Below are positions 1-11,449 of a DNA stretch of 64,000 nucleotides, piece by piece. Positions within the stretch are counted from its first letter, which is position 1. Every line of letters begins with the position of its first letter. Below the pieces are notes generated by a model. That model was not told the DNA's origin. It saw only the letters and a program-made list of their open reading frames with translations, and did not search any database. Where the stretch lies: positions 716,001-780,000 of the forward strand of contig JACVVK020000015.1 of NCBI GenBank assembly GCA_018292915.2. The letters are read 5' to 3'. A program made the translations under genes and the position numbers. The stretch is from Batillaria attramentaria. Its lineage: Eukaryota; Mollusca; Gastropoda; Batillariidae.

Positions 1-80
1 CGCTCCACTGCCACTAGCGTGGTGATACAGGCAGAAGCCGATCTCATGGCCCAAACAAAGAAGATGAAATTCACGATAAC
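1..80 (-). CDS. rhodopsin-like GPCR, helix-3 exon (runs off window)
   Basis: On the minus strand a splice acceptor (gattttcag, AG at 82-81) opens a frame read from position 80 to the window edge. It encodes about 26 residues beginning VIVNFIFFVW and ending TTLVAVER. This looks like transmembrane helix 3 of a class A seven-helix receptor, with the terminal ER matching the core of the D/ERY motif that contacts the G protein. It starts in phase 0, which fits the phase-0 donors of the upstream exon at 443-946. Helices 4-7 should lie to the left of this window. Ligand and subfamily cannot be told from this fragment. Confidence 0.72.
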
Positions 81-442
81 CTGAAAATCGCCACAAATCA
101 CAGTCGGCCTCTCCAGTGAGAATGTTTTCACCCCGAAACGTGTTGAGCCGGAGGCTCGGTAGCTACTCAAACAATCGAACCATCTCGGGGTTAGTCTTTC
201 GCCGTAAACCACTCGAACTAATCATGTAAGCTCTATTAAAACCACAAAACAATAAACAGACAAACACACAATCACACAAAAAACCAAAAGTAAAGATCTC
301 TCCGATTCAGCTTATGTACGCTCAGATAAACCTTTTCTTGTATTATCATCGGTTATAACTGCAAAATGCTTTCGACATGCAAAACACAAGACACGCTTCA
401 TGCATCTATAACGCCCCAACTAACGTGAATTCGAGCACCTAC

Positions 443-946
443 CCAGGCAACAGGCTGCCATGCAAGCACCTGGACAAGAATTGAAGCAATTGTGGAAACG
501 AGGAAAGCCGCGTCTACCAACGCCAGAACGAAGAGACAGAGGTTCATGCGGTCAGCCAAGCCCTGCTTGTAGAACACGAAGCAGCTTAGGATGTTGGTGG
601 GCATGCCTATCAGGAACGAGGCTGGAATCAGCACAAAGTGACAGACAAATGATATCGTAGTGTAGGCGTCCCGGCTGATCAAGTTGCGCGGGTCGTCCCA
701 AGGCAAGACAGGAAGTTCTTCTTGTTCACCACCACCTGTGCTGGAGACAGAAGTCTCTCTTGTAGATACATATGCATATTCGTTACTGTACGCATTGTTG
801 GTTGTGCCAGCGAAGGTAAACGGGGAATAACTGACATTGTTGTACGCGTTGCTTTGTTCAAGCATCTTGTTGATTGGTTGAGGCAATTGATATGAACCGA
901 CGGAGTGACTCGATCCCGTGTTTCTGTCTATCTTTGAAGACGTCAA
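443..946 (-). CDS. rhodopsin-like GPCR, first coding exon (N-terminus, helices 1-2)
   Basis: The open frame starts with ATG at 946 and gives a polar N-terminus of about 90 residues, rich in Asn, Ser and Tyr. It contains at least one N-glycosylation sequon (NVS), as expected outside the membrane. Helix 1 follows (TTISFVCHFVLIPASFL with a GMPTN motif where class A receptors have GxxxN). Next comes the loop YKQGLADRMN, then helix 2 with NLCLFVLALVDAAF, where LALVD matches the class A LAxxD motif. The best donor is TGG|gtaggt (exon end 443); CAG|gtgctt (exon end 470) is an alternative in the same phase. With either donor the first extracellular loop is short, so a small exon between 81 and 442 is possible. 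I associate the helix-2 wording with expanded gastropod orphan or chemosensory receptors, from memory. No start context or promoter evidence was found. Confidence 0.8.
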
Positions 947-1264
947 CGCCGAAACGTCGAGTTGTCTCGTTCGTTTCCGCTACTCAAGTGGGTTATTGAC
1001 TTTCATTTGTTACTTTCTCTGACACGTGTTTTAAACGTCTGTTGTTGCTTTAGGGCCATTCATCAATGAGTGGTAGCCTAATATAGAATGTCTTGACTTA
1101 CATGAAAAAAAATGACTGTCGTTATTACTTCTCGTTTTATTTACATGACGCACTAGCGCGTGACAAACCCAATAAATAAAGTTTCAGCAGCTTTGTGAAA
1201 CCACAAAGATTTATTTTTAAAGGCTGAAAGCTTACTTATAAACAACAACCACAAAAAACAAAGG

Positions 1265-1267
<3 letters not shown>

Positions 1268-1356
<89 letters not shown>
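1268..1356. repeat. (TG)n microsatellite, about 45 units
   Basis: This is an uninterrupted GT dinucleotide tract about 300 bp upstream of the predicted GPCR start codon. The long pure run is expected to be length-polymorphic and can adopt Z-DNA. Open frames across it are artefacts. Confidence 0.97.
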
Positions 1357-1358
<2 letters not shown>

Positions 1359-2685
1359 TTCTCCTAACCCTTTTTTGTACGGAATGTTCGTTGAAAGGAT
1401 GCATCAATAAAACTGTATGTACAATTAATTTCATTTCCAGGAATTAACGCCTAAATGGCAACTTTCAGTCCTCGGCAATATCACTGCTGCGCGCACTCTT
1501 TCGTGTTGTACTTGTTTGCTGTGAAAACACTAACACTAGTAACCGGAAATATCACAGGTGAAAAATTATAACAATGTTTCATGATAAAACGAAAGTTTGA
1601 AAGTTCGCAGAAGAATTGATAATGCCCATGGGATTTTTTCTTACATGGAACTGCACGAAAATTGTTTGAAGGAAAGGAAGGAAATGCAGTGCGATTGCTT
1701 TTCATTAGTTTCGTTTGAGTAATCTTTTTTTTTTTTTTTTAACAGAAACCACAGGCATTAATTGAAAACAGAGCGACTGTTACGGTTATTTTTAATTTGT
1801 GACATTATTTTTTGCAAAATTGTTCAGAACACAAATTGTGCGAGTGGAAACAACAACAAAAATGTATAGTGGCCACCACGTTCAAGACAAAATCCCAGAA
1901 GAATCATAACGGAATAACAACTCGATATCAAAGTCATATGCAGTGTATGGATTTCATGAGAGACATACATAGGTAGACATCATCAATGTATGTCTCTGTA
2001 TAGAGAAAAAGCAAGAGTTTCGAATTTTAGTGTACTTATGACTCATTTCAGTCGCCTCGCTTACCTTTGGCCCTTCAAATCTATCCATTTTGTTTTGGAT
2101 ACATCTTGGATAATACTAAAACTGACGAGGGAAGATCGGATTGAGGTCTGCATTGTCTTGGGAACAGAGCGATCACGTCGTTTTCGTGACACGGAAATGG
2201 AAGTTTTGACGTGTCGACTGCTGAATAGATTTACACACGTGTCCGCCATTATAGATGATAATCTGCTGGGATAGTGAAAGCTATACTAGTCACTAGTTCG
2301 GCTGGTTATCTTGCAGTTTCCAGTCCATGGACTTTTTCTGGAGCCAGAAGTCGAGGAAAGTGATTCATGGACCTACAACCAATGCCGTTTTCTTGCTTTG
2401 TACACGGTCTTTCATTACCGATCTGTCGGAAGCATGCTGGGTAAAAAGTATCCACAACACACACACATTTCATGCACTAGCGACCGGTTTGTCTGTTGCC
2501 ATGTAAATGATTGTGGGGCTATTGAACCGCAGCAAACTTTGGCCAGTTTTAAACACTGGAAAGATAAAAATCCCACTCAAGAGAGGTCTTCGACGCTTCA
2601 GCCTGGGCAGCAACAAAACCTTGCAGAGCCATTTGCTGTACAGTACTGGCGTTTTGTGATTACGTTGCTCTTGAGTTCAATGAAT

Positions 2686-2905
2686 TAACTCTTAAGTGCC
2701 CGCCGAGCCCCACCACCCCTTGTCTACTATATGATAAGACTGGTTAAAACGAACGAGCCACTGCACACAAATAGGAGCCACTTCAAGCCAGTACTACACA
2801 AGGCGTGGGACTATCCCTTCACTAGGCCCGAGACCGGTGCAGATTGCATAATAATGGCTTGAAGTGGCTGCGAGTGTTCTGAAGATTTCACAAGTCAAAT
2901 TGAGA
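2686..2905 (+). mobile_element. MITE-like element A, copy 1
   Basis: The copy carries GGAGCCACTTCAAGCCA near 2773 and its inverted partner TGGCTTGAAGTGGC near 2856, flanking an insert with GGCGTGGG. Copies sharing both arms and the insert occur at 15963-16150 (inverted) and 32885-33035. No coding capacity is visible, so this is a non-autonomous palindromic DNA element. The outer ends are approximate. Confidence 0.6.
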
Positions 2906-3520
2906 TATTTTGCATGGGGTTTTATAAGAGTTGATGTCGCTGCAAGACGGACAATGAATATTTCAGCTGACCAATCTGATTGAAACGTTAGAACTGTGGA
3001 AAGGCAAAACTGCCAGGGCAATATGTTTGTAGTTTTCCATCTCAGCATGATCGTGTGTGTAGCTGGGTCTTTCCTGGCGACGCTGATGGCGGCCATTTTT
3101 GTTGTTATTGTTGTTTTTGTTATTGTCATTCTAAGTGAAATCCGGCAAGTACTTTGCGCTAGAACCAAATGGTACTGTTTTGTTCGGTGCATGTGATGAT
3201 GTAGTTGTAATGTAATGCTCAATAACAAACTTTTGTCTGTCTTCCGAGCGTTGTGTTTGATGTGAATGTTGTTGTTTTTGAAATTGTTTTCATTCGCTAG
3301 GAAACAAACAGACAAGCAGATAATGAGATAATCAGATAATCAAACAGACAAACAGAAAAAAAAACTGACAAACAGATAAACAAAATCAAGTTTAATCTTT
3401 AAGTCTAAACTCCACCGCCTGTATTGATGTGTATAAATGTGTGCGTGTGAATGTTGTGTGTGTGCGTGAGCAAAAAGCGCATTGTGTGCTTTTCGAAGCA
3501 GAACTCCGCGCTCTACAAGT

Positions 3521-3521
<1 letters not shown>

Positions 3522-3553
<32 letters not shown>
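3522..3553. repeat. (ATT)n microsatellite
   Basis: A run of about ten ATT units. Such tracts also form the 3' tails of SINE family 2 elsewhere in the window, but no SINE body is recognisable next to this one. Confidence 0.85.
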
Positions 3554-3554
<1 letters not shown>

Positions 3555-4049
3555 GTTCACGTTCTGTGTGTGTTAAATCATACGCAAATAACACGACATC
3601 ACAGAAAGAAGCAAACATTCTCGGAATGATAGCTCAAGACAAATACTGTATAATGTGCCTTATCGAGACCATCCACAGAAAATAGGTAGCTTAGGGAGAC
3701 GTTTTTGTTCGAACAAATATGGACAACAGCTCCGGCAAAACACGCCCCGGAAAGGTTAGGGCAAAGGCAATTGTACCCACATGTCACACGAAAAATGTGG
3801 AAAAACACCATGTTCGCTGTACGTTTGGACTGAAAACTTCCCGTGTGACATGGGCATTAGAATAAACAACGCCAATAATCTTCGTCCCGGCTTTGTTATT
3901 AAAGTTCATCGGTAGGTCAGAAAACAGTTATTGAACTTACACAGTCGTATTATGGGAACTTTTAAAAATTATCACTCGTGTTTTGTAATTCACGTTATGG
4001 TCATGACGACCTTGCAACACGTACATTTCTAATTTAGTCCTCGATTTAA

Positions 4050-4330
4050 TAATAATAATAATAATGATTTGTCTGGCGCCCAACCTCCTGCTGGAGCTCT
4101 GGGCACCTTACGATAGCAGAGTGGCATTACATACATACACATTAAATACATGTCACATTACATACACATTAAATACACGTCACATACACGTTACATACAC
4201 ACAATCATGATACATCCTAACACGACATAATGATGGTAGCAGTGATGGTAGTGTAGTTAATTTAGTCTATATTATACAGCCGGGGAAAAAATGAGATTTT
4301 AAGGCGGGTTTTCAAGCATTTCGGTCACCG
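4050..4330. repeat. degenerate interspersed repeat with (AAT)n end
   Basis: An AAT run is followed by TGTCTGGCGCCCAACCTCC and a CATACA-rich stretch, and ends near GGCGGGTTTTCAAGC. The same layout (AAT run, gcgc box, then a GGGTTTTCA line) recurs at 17630-17955, and related sequence occurs at 40835-41060. It resembles decayed retroelement 3' ends common in marine invertebrates. No coding remains. Confidence 0.5.
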
Positions 4331-4861
4331 AACTAAGCGATTAAGAAAGACATTGCCAAACCCGAATTCATTTCATTTGTAAAAAAGTTTAGTTGTACTG
4401 ACTGCAGTGTTTCGGTAGTCTTTTGTCTGCAAGTTGATTGAGTTTATTTGTATAAACATACAGCGGTGGAAAATGGAATGGAGATTCTTGAAGCATAAGT
4501 TTTCGGAGTCTCTGATAGCCCCGACGAAGAATGAGTGGCACGGTTTGGATATATTGTACAAACTAAATGCGAACATCTCACATTGATAGTATGGTACCTG
4601 CGCGTTATAGTTCGAGTGATTGCTCAGGTCGATTGACTGCGAGTCTTAGGATGACACCCTTGACTGCTTATAGACCATCAATGTAAGAAGAGGCCTGCAC
4701 TGAAACCGACTACATTGTTTATCAACCAAAGAACGAGAATAAGTTTTGCTGTTGTTTCTTTGTTAGATATATAATTATATCTACCGTAGATTTTGGAGGT
4801 TTTTCCTCCAGAATGAAAATCGTGAACAGATATTGGCGATGGCAGTGACGAGGTCATTGAT

Positions 4862-5071
4862 GATAACAACACTGACAACGATTACTACACTGACAACAAC
4901 GACAACAACAATGACAACAACTACAACAACAGCGACAACGACCACAACGACAACGACGATGCTAACAACAACAACAACAACAACGAAGACAACAACAGCA
5001 ACTTCGCCGACCAGGGCGACAACAAAGACAACAACAGCAACATCGCCAACCAGGGTGACGAAGATGATGAT
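4862..5071. repeat. ACA/GAC trinucleotide-type array with a 33-bp duplication
   Basis: Imperfect ACA, ACG and GAC triplets run for about 200 bp. Near the right end, a unit starting AACAGCAACTTCGCCGACCA is repeated with few changes. Poly-Thr (plus strand) and poly-Val (minus strand) frames are by-products. Confidence 0.85.
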
Positions 5072-5159
5072 CATGATCATGATGATAAAGGCGGAACCAA
5101 CAAATCGTGTTTCTCGGCTGACTACTGACTAAACGAAAACTTCCTAACATGACGTTCGG

Positions 5160-5400
5160 CTGACCGGGCAACGGCTGAAGGAGAGGGGGAAAAAAAGGCT
5201 ACCCAGCGCAACCAACTCGGAGAAACAAACCCCGAAAATTGGATTGTCGCTCGCCCGACTCCCGACAGAGGGGGATATGATAATGATCGTTATCTGCTAC
5301 GTCCCCGGGGGAGGGGCTCTGGCGCCCTCACCGGCAGGGGATACAGCCGTGATCTAATTTACGCGTACGCCGGTTTGGCGATGCCGTAAATAACTTTCTA
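5160..5400. other. GC-rich unique segment
   Basis: This is one of the few GC- and CpG-rich stretches, including CCCCGGGGGAGGGG near 5304 and CGCGTACGCC near 5362. No exon or repeat family is recognised. It could be regulatory, but there is no direct sign. Confidence 0.25.
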
Positions 5401-5789
5401 TTGACCTTTCGCATGTCTTCAGTTAGAAAGTTCAAACAAGATTGCATGCTGGTTTTCATCATTGGCCAGGTTTTGCCTGAGGCTTCTGTGAACCATTTTC
5501 TCGCATGGCCAGACTATAGGCTGGTTGGTTGGCTGGTTGGGTACAACTGGTGTTTTTTGTTGCTCCCATGGAACGGAGCAGGTTATGACAGAGCAGGTTA
5601 TGTCAGTTACCCTTGTACGACAAAATCGACCCGGGTTCAAGTGCAGTTTTGCTTTTGGGAAAAGTGTATTGTGACTATGCTAGTTCGTAATTAATTTTGT
5701 TGTTTTCAAAAAACATGATTTTCCTGAATTAAAAAAAAAAAATGTTGCCCAAGGTGCATACTAGCGGGGTAACAACTGACAGGAGGCCT

Positions 5790-5960
5790 GGAGCCGGGAT
5801 AGCAGAGTGGTACAGCGTTGGACTTTTAGTTGCTCTGGTCGTGAGGTCGAATCCGGGCTACGGCCAAATATTTGTGCTGGCCTTTTTCTCGTTGACCAGT
5901 CTTTGATATCTTCCGTACGTGATGGAAAAGGACGTTAAACTCCCAAACACCCACCCACCC
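5790..5960 (+). mobile_element. SINE family 1, near full length
   Basis: The tRNA-like head has an A-box-like TAGCAGAGTGGT and a B-box-like GAGGTCGAATCC. It is followed by the family body (CCAAATATTTGTGCTGG, then TTTGATAT) and the tail GGACGTTAAACTCCCAAACA with CACCC repeats. RNA polymerase III internal promoter boxes are inferred from position. Confidence 0.85.
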
Positions 5961-5964
5961 ACAA

Positions 5965-6270
5965 CAGGAGGTAAGCTGCCAGTGAAGCTGGGACTATTTA
6001 TGAACAGGGTAAGCAGGAGGGGCAGGCAAGTGCATGTGAGTGAAGGGGCTCCCCTCCGGCAGAAACTAGTAGTAGGGTGGGATCACCTCAGCGAGAGCTG
6101 AGGGGAAGAGAGAAAGTGATTTTCTTTCTAACTCCTGTCAATGTGTGTCCCTAAGTGGTCTGTGCATGGTAATTTTTCTTTCTTGGTTGAAGCATTTTTT
6201 TAGGGGGAGACTATGATACCGGAGGTCAAGGGAGAATAATATAGGTATTTTGAGGTTTCAGGCATTCGTG
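5965..6270 (+). repeat. interspersed repeat B, copy 1
   Basis: Shares GCCAGTGAAGCTGGGACT, the GGTCTGTGCATGGTA line and the AAGCATTTTT...GGGGGAGACTATGAT line with larger copies at 39120-39640 and 46660-47130. No reading frame is conserved between copies. Its class is unknown. A SINE 1 copy sits immediately upstream. Confidence 0.6.
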
Positions 6271-6768
6271 GTATTAACACGTAGCCCACAGGCCCGTACC
6301 CACGCCCTCTGATCCTCCATGGTAACCCATATAATTTCTTCCTGCCATGCAATGGCACAACGGATTAAGACCATGACGTCATTTGATGGGAAAAGGGGTG
6401 ATTTCAAGATGAAAGGCGTTGACACGATGGTCTTTTCCCACAAAATGACGTCGTGGATTTACTGTGTTTTGTCATTACATGGCAGCTTTGTCAAACAAAT
6501 GGAGGATTCCCTGCCCTCGATACAGACAGAAAGAAGAGAGACAGGAGGTTCTAGCAGGGAACCCTCGAACACTCCGACAGACAATCCCAGACAAGCTGGC
6601 TACATGTCAAGTGAGCCTATCGACGCCAGGCTTCGCAGATATTTTTGTTTTGGAACATGTGCGTTGTGAGTGCGCCTGCACGCTTTACATTTCGTACCGC
6701 GCATGAGTATCGCGTACGTTTTCGGTTTTGATCCTGTCGGCGAAAAACAGGCAAGATTTACGGTTCCT

Positions 6769-6770
<2 letters not shown>

Positions 6771-6800
<30 letters not shown>

Positions 6801-7178
6801 ATTGCATAGGCGCTTTACCCAATTTCATGAATCGGCTCAAAGCGCCGCGAACTGAACCCAACACACACGCTCACGTGAATCACACGCATTCTCTCACACA
6901 ACGGACATAAACACATTACAATCACGTAATGCGAAGCGGTCAGCTCAGCTATTTAAATTTCGGAATTTAGAATTGCATTAATTTTTTTCAAATTTGGTGG
7001 GCAGAACATTTCAAAAGCAGAGGGGGAGGAAGCCGGAGTACCCGGAGAGAACCCTGGACGGTCGGCCCGAATGAACGGTGCCACGTACGAGAAGGGAAAA
7101 TTCTTTGCCCCGAGTGGGACTCGAACCCCTGACCTCTCGCATTGGTGACAAGTCTCTTAACCACTAGACCACCGACCG
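6771..7178 (-). mobile_element. SINE family 2, full length with (ATT)n tail
   Basis: Read on the minus strand, the head is GGTCGGTGGTCTAGTGGTTA with a B-box-like GGGTTCGAGTCCC. The body has GCACCGTTCATTCGGGCC and CTCCGGCTTCCTCCCCC. A second module follows (GTGTGAGAGAATGCGTGTGA to GGGTAAAGCGCCTATGC), then an (ATT)n tail at 6771-6797. Near-identical full copies are at 52136-52550 and 57050-57449. Confidence 0.88.
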
Positions 7179-8057
7179 TTTTATCGTCTGCCCTTTTACT
7201 TTTTAATGGCCTGGCAGAGAGGGCCCTCGCCTAGCCGCGAAATAGTCTTTGTAGCTTGCGCGGCGTAAAGCCCTGATTAACTAACTGATAAATTGTCCAT
7301 TTCAACACAAAGACAACCTGGAAGGTCGACAGACAGACAGACAGACAGACAGAAAGACAGAATGTCAGGGACAAAGAGTCGTTGTTCAGCTGTTTGAATT
7401 CTTTATTTCCGTCGGAAAACCTGACCGGGCAATATATACACAAGATTTCGGGACAAACTGATATGTAACCTCACTGATTATGGTATGTCCCTAATTACAT
7501 ATACAAAAATACGAAAAGGAAACAAAGGGTACAATAACACCATACATGAAAATAGGAAAGATTTTTTTCACAACCACCGTCATATTTCTCATCTTAGTAG
7601 AACAAAAACAGCAAAACGTAAGCAACTGAAGCAAAATTAATGCATTTTGAAGACAAATGTTATTCACATGTGAGAGGTTCCAAGGCAAACAAATTGGATA
7701 ATTTTCGAAACAAAAGCGAAACACCGCAAATGTTATGCATAAGACACTGCACGTAAAAAGAAACAGAAATGACGACGGAGCAAATGTTTATTGATTACAT
7801 GATAATAAATAGCAACTAGACATTTCTTTCGTTTCGTTATCTGAGAAAAGGGATTCAGTGCCCATCTTCTTTTCAGATCCTAGGAGGGCCGTCTTCTGAG
7901 CAGGACTGACCATACTGTCTTAATTCTGAGGGATTCCCTGATATTAATACAGACATGACAATCTATTAATCAGGAAAAAAAGGTACTCGGTGCCCGGCAA
8001 TGCAAATGGTAACCTAAGGGGAAACTCGGGGCAAAATCATCAAAATGGAAATGACGA

Positions 8058-8140
<83 letters not shown>

Positions 8141-8156
8141 ACACATACGCGCGCAC
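8058..8156. repeat. (TC)n(AC)n compound microsatellite
   Basis: A TC run of about eight units changes directly into about 30 AC units, then decays through GCACAC and GCGCAC. The purine strand alternates GT and GA. Confidence 0.95.
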
Positions 8157-8685
8157 GCAACAACTGAAAAGACAGATGGCCACTCCGTGCAAAAGGCGAC
8201 ATTTGAAAAGCCAGTTTCAGCAAATGCTGACCATGTTCATGGTAGCTAGGAGGAAATGAGACGATGCATATTTTTACACTTCCCTCTTTTTTTATTTATT
8301 TATTTATTTAATTATTTATACTGTGTCTGCAGTCATGCGTTATTTGATGATGTGTAATGCTGATTACCAAAGCTGCTTCGTCGTGCAACAACATTATGAT
8401 TTGAAGGTTCATGGTGTATGTGTAAAAAGAAAAAGAAGTAGGCACATTATTAGAAATATAATGACATGACTGTATAGCGCAGTTGGCGACTCGACCCATG
8501 TACGATCAAAGCAGTCAATCCTAATAAAAGCGTTAATTCTTTTCCATCCTTCTCTACGGTATTTCATCAATACAAAATGTTCAATTTGCACCATCTTTCA
8601 TTATCTAAGTGTGTTGATTGTGAAGGGCCTATGTATTCGTTTCCATGCATGGGGGTGGGTGGTGTGGGTATTTGGAAGTTTCACG

Positions 8686-9000
8686 TCCTTTTTTTAAATC
8701 CTACTACTTTATTATCCCTTTCGGGAAATTCGGGATGCTTCCCTCGGGGGGGAAGCGCGTCCCACCCAATACATATCCTATATTTTTTTCACATTTTTGC
8801 TGGGGGAGGAAAACCGGAAAACCCGGAGAGAAACCCCCGATGAGCAGCCCGGCAGCCAGGAAAAACCTCTATCACATATCACAAGCTCGACCTGGGCTCG
8901 AACCCACGCTTCATCGCCATGACATTGGTGACGGCCGTTCAGTAGCTCAGCGGCTAAATCCGACGCGCTACTTGTTAGACCACCGCTCACCACGGAACAA
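8686..9000 (-). mobile_element. SINE family 3, tRNA-like head at the right end
   Basis: On the minus strand the head runs from near 8990: GCGGTGGTCTAACAAGTAGC, then a B-box-like GGGTTCGAGCCC. Next come CTCCGGGTTTTCC-like and GGGGCTGCT-like blocks, ending in a TAATAAAGTAG tail. A second copy at 34683-34940 matches most of the length, and a fragment is at 28860-28930. Confidence 0.75.
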
Positions 9001-9135
9001 CTAAAGAAAGCATCGTGCTCAGACAAAAATAATTAATGGTAACGTTCGGCACTTCTGCGTTGCACCATTTCTGAAAGCCACAGAATTAAAAGTAAAAGTA
9101 AACTTATCAGATTTTCAGATCATGTCCCTCTGCTT

Positions 9136-9545
9136 AAAGGTCTGCAGTCTCAGTAAAAAGCCGGAAACATTGTGTTTTTTAAAACTGCGACTCCTTCGAC
9201 TGTGCATAATCCAGGCAACTCTGTCACAGCTGCAGTTTTCAGCGCTTCCGGGACCCTTATAAAACCAGAGCACGAGTTTGCCGTGACATTTGGATTTTGG
9301 TCAGTGAGCGAGACACATCGCTACAGTGTCTAGCGGATGTTGAGTGCTGCACGTTCTTTCTCGCTCAGTGTCAAAACGCAAACTGAGCTGCGAAACATGG
9401 CTGCCCTTGGCTTTTATTGGGGTTTCAGGGACGCTGAATACTCTGCAACTGTGAAAGAGTTGACTGTGCTTGCACGGTCGACTCTTTAAAATTTTTCACA
9501 CTTCGGAAATCTTTTTGTTGGGAGTTTAGATCTTTAAACGGGCTG
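9136..9545. mobile_element. foldback/MITE-like element C, copy 1
   Basis: The two halves are imperfect inverted repeats. The left half has CTGTCACAGCTGCAGTTTTC followed by CAGCGCTTCCGGGACC. The reverse complement of the right half has TTTCACAGTTGCAGAGTATT followed by CAGCGTCCCTGAAACC. The centre contains GTCAGTGAGCGAGACACATC and a similar inverted CACTGAGCGAGAAAG. A near-complete copy in opposite orientation is at 58270-58700 and a half copy at 40613-40835. No protein is encoded. The transposase source is not seen. Confidence 0.7.
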
Positions 9546-9579
9546 ATTCTGTCTTTGCTCAGCAAACATATACGTTTAG

Positions 9580-9870
9580 TAACAGTTTTGCTCGTGAGTC
9601 CGCCTGTACACTGGAAACACTCTATCTTGATGAGTAGTACAGCTCTTAATGCGCGAGCGGTCGATCGAACATCCAAATTCTACGACTGTTGTTACACTAA
9701 TGGAGCGTTCAGTGAGGTCGTCGCGTCATCGAGTACGCTTCTGTTGGCTCAGATCTAGCATTACAGACGCTGTCACTGTCCAGGTGTTTAAGTGGTGTGA
9801 TGATAGGTAGCACGAAAACAGCTCAGAACGATCTGTGAACAGGAAAATGGTAGCATTAGCCCCTTAGGTC
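9580..9870 (+). repeat. interspersed repeat D, plus-orientation copy
   Basis: Matches the reverse complement of 14265-14560 over nearly 300 bp, for example ATCGAGTACGCTTCTGTTGG here against CCAACAGAAGCGTACTCGAT there. It abuts foldback element C and may be part of the same larger composite. The inverted pair flanks the 3' end of the CUB receptor gene. Confidence 0.75.
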
Positions 9871-9949
9871 AGCCTAGTCGCATTTCAAGATAAGAGTACG
9901 TTACTGATCCCTCGTGGGGAAATTACATATCTGCTCAAACGTACAGTGA

Positions 9950-10003
9950 CAATACAATACAATACAATACAATACAATACAATACAATACAATACAATAC
10001 AAT
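9950..10003. repeat. (AATAC)n microsatellite
   Basis: About ten pentamer units follow GATCCCTCGTGGGGAAATTA, a phrase that precedes pentamer tails in a common invertebrate repeat type. Confidence 0.9.
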
Positions 10004-11033
10004 AAATTGAATTAACATTTAAATTACATTAAATCAAGATAAAGCCTTTTTTTGTCCATTTGATCGGTACAATTGAATATTTCCTGCAGACCAGGCAGAG
10101 AATTTCATCTACTTGGCTTAACTTTCCAATCAGTGACCAATATGATAATTTATGTCCACACAGAACTTACACACTGTTATAAAGTAGTTGACGTCAGACA
10201 AAAACTTAGACTTTCATGAGAAAGTCTGGACCCCGCTAATCACGACATTAAATGACACAAAAGTCTTATCAACCGGTCCCCAGTCACGCAAATTCGCTAT
10301 TTTCCCGTCTGCTTTAGCGTTACGACGGCCACCAGACCACAAGATAAATCTTCTGAGTCCGTAGGGAAGTGAGATAAATGACCTTTCGCATTTCGTGTGT
10401 CCTGAAATGGACAGCTTGTGGTATAGTCTAGTACTCTAGCATGAATCGGTCAAGTAGCATTCTGCGCTGCAACAAACTCAGTTGCTTCTCTCCAGCCGCT
10501 GGCTCTGCGGTCCTCTCACACATCTGCGTGACACCCGCAGCAATCAGATCACTTCTTTTGCTGTGTTCGAAATTTTCAGAGCGGCAATACGACTGATTCG
10601 CTGTTACACAGCAAAACGCATTTGATTGGTCCAAGGGGCTAACTTCGCCTGGTGTCCTGCGCTGGTTTTGGGTGGAATGTCCACAGAATCGATGCAGCGG
10701 GAGAGTTAAAAAACAAATAATAATAATAATAAAAACTCTCCGGCGCAAGATGCATGATCCTAAATTTTGTCGGTCAAATGTTGGCGGGAAGGGTGGTATA
10801 CGTCCATGCAGCTCCGGACGATTGTCTAGGATATTGCTTTTTTGAGATTTCTTCTGTCTTGTAGTTTACATGGGATTTGTTAATTGGCAGCACTGAGCAT
10901 ATGCGAACGTTTGTAGTCCTGGGTAGCCAAACTCCTGCTGGACCACTCCCTACTCCCTTCCCTTCCCCCAAACACCACTACCTCTCCCCAAAGCTTCCCT
11001 GTTCACCTGCTAACCCCCACCCCCACTCCAACA

Positions 11034-11110
<77 letters not shown>
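11034..11110. repeat. (CA)n microsatellite
   Basis: About 38 CA units, followed by GCGTGCGCAC. A degenerate tRNA-like sequence (GAGTTCGAATCACGACT near 11171) lies just to the right and may be an old SINE head. Confidence 0.95.
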
Positions 11111-11112
<2 letters not shown>

Positions 11113-11312
11113 GTGCGCACATCGGGTACTGGGGTGGTTCAAAAGGTTGGACTCGAGAGCAGAAAGTACCGAGTTCGAATCACGACTCTGCGCAGGCCTT
11201 TTTCCCAGTGCCACCAGTCTTAGAAGTCACCCTGTTGGCGAAAAAGAAAAACAACCAAAAAACACTATACAGCCACAAAGGACAAAACATATCAGTTTAT
11301 TATTATTCTTTC

Positions 11313-11449
11313 CTCGGGGAAGCCCATTGGTAGAGCGTTTGCTGGGGCCAAATATTTGTGCTGACTTTTTCTTCATTGCCCTTGTATTTGATATCACCCC
11401 CAAACGTGGTGGAAAAAGACGTTATCAAACTCCTAAACGCCCACCCAAC
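11313..11449 (+). mobile_element. SINE family 1, head-deleted copy
   Basis: Retains CATTGGTAGAGCGTTTG, then jumps directly to CTGGGGCCAAATATTTGTGC. About 40 bp containing the B-box are missing. The body and the GACGTT tail ending in CGCCCACCC are present. The internal deletion should make it transcriptionally dead. Confidence 0.78.

Noticed and set aside
7081..7178. tRNA-like sequences in SINE heads as true tRNA genes
   Set aside because: Boxes A and B are present, but acceptor and anticodon stems do not close, and the same heads recur with SINE bodies and tails throughout the window.
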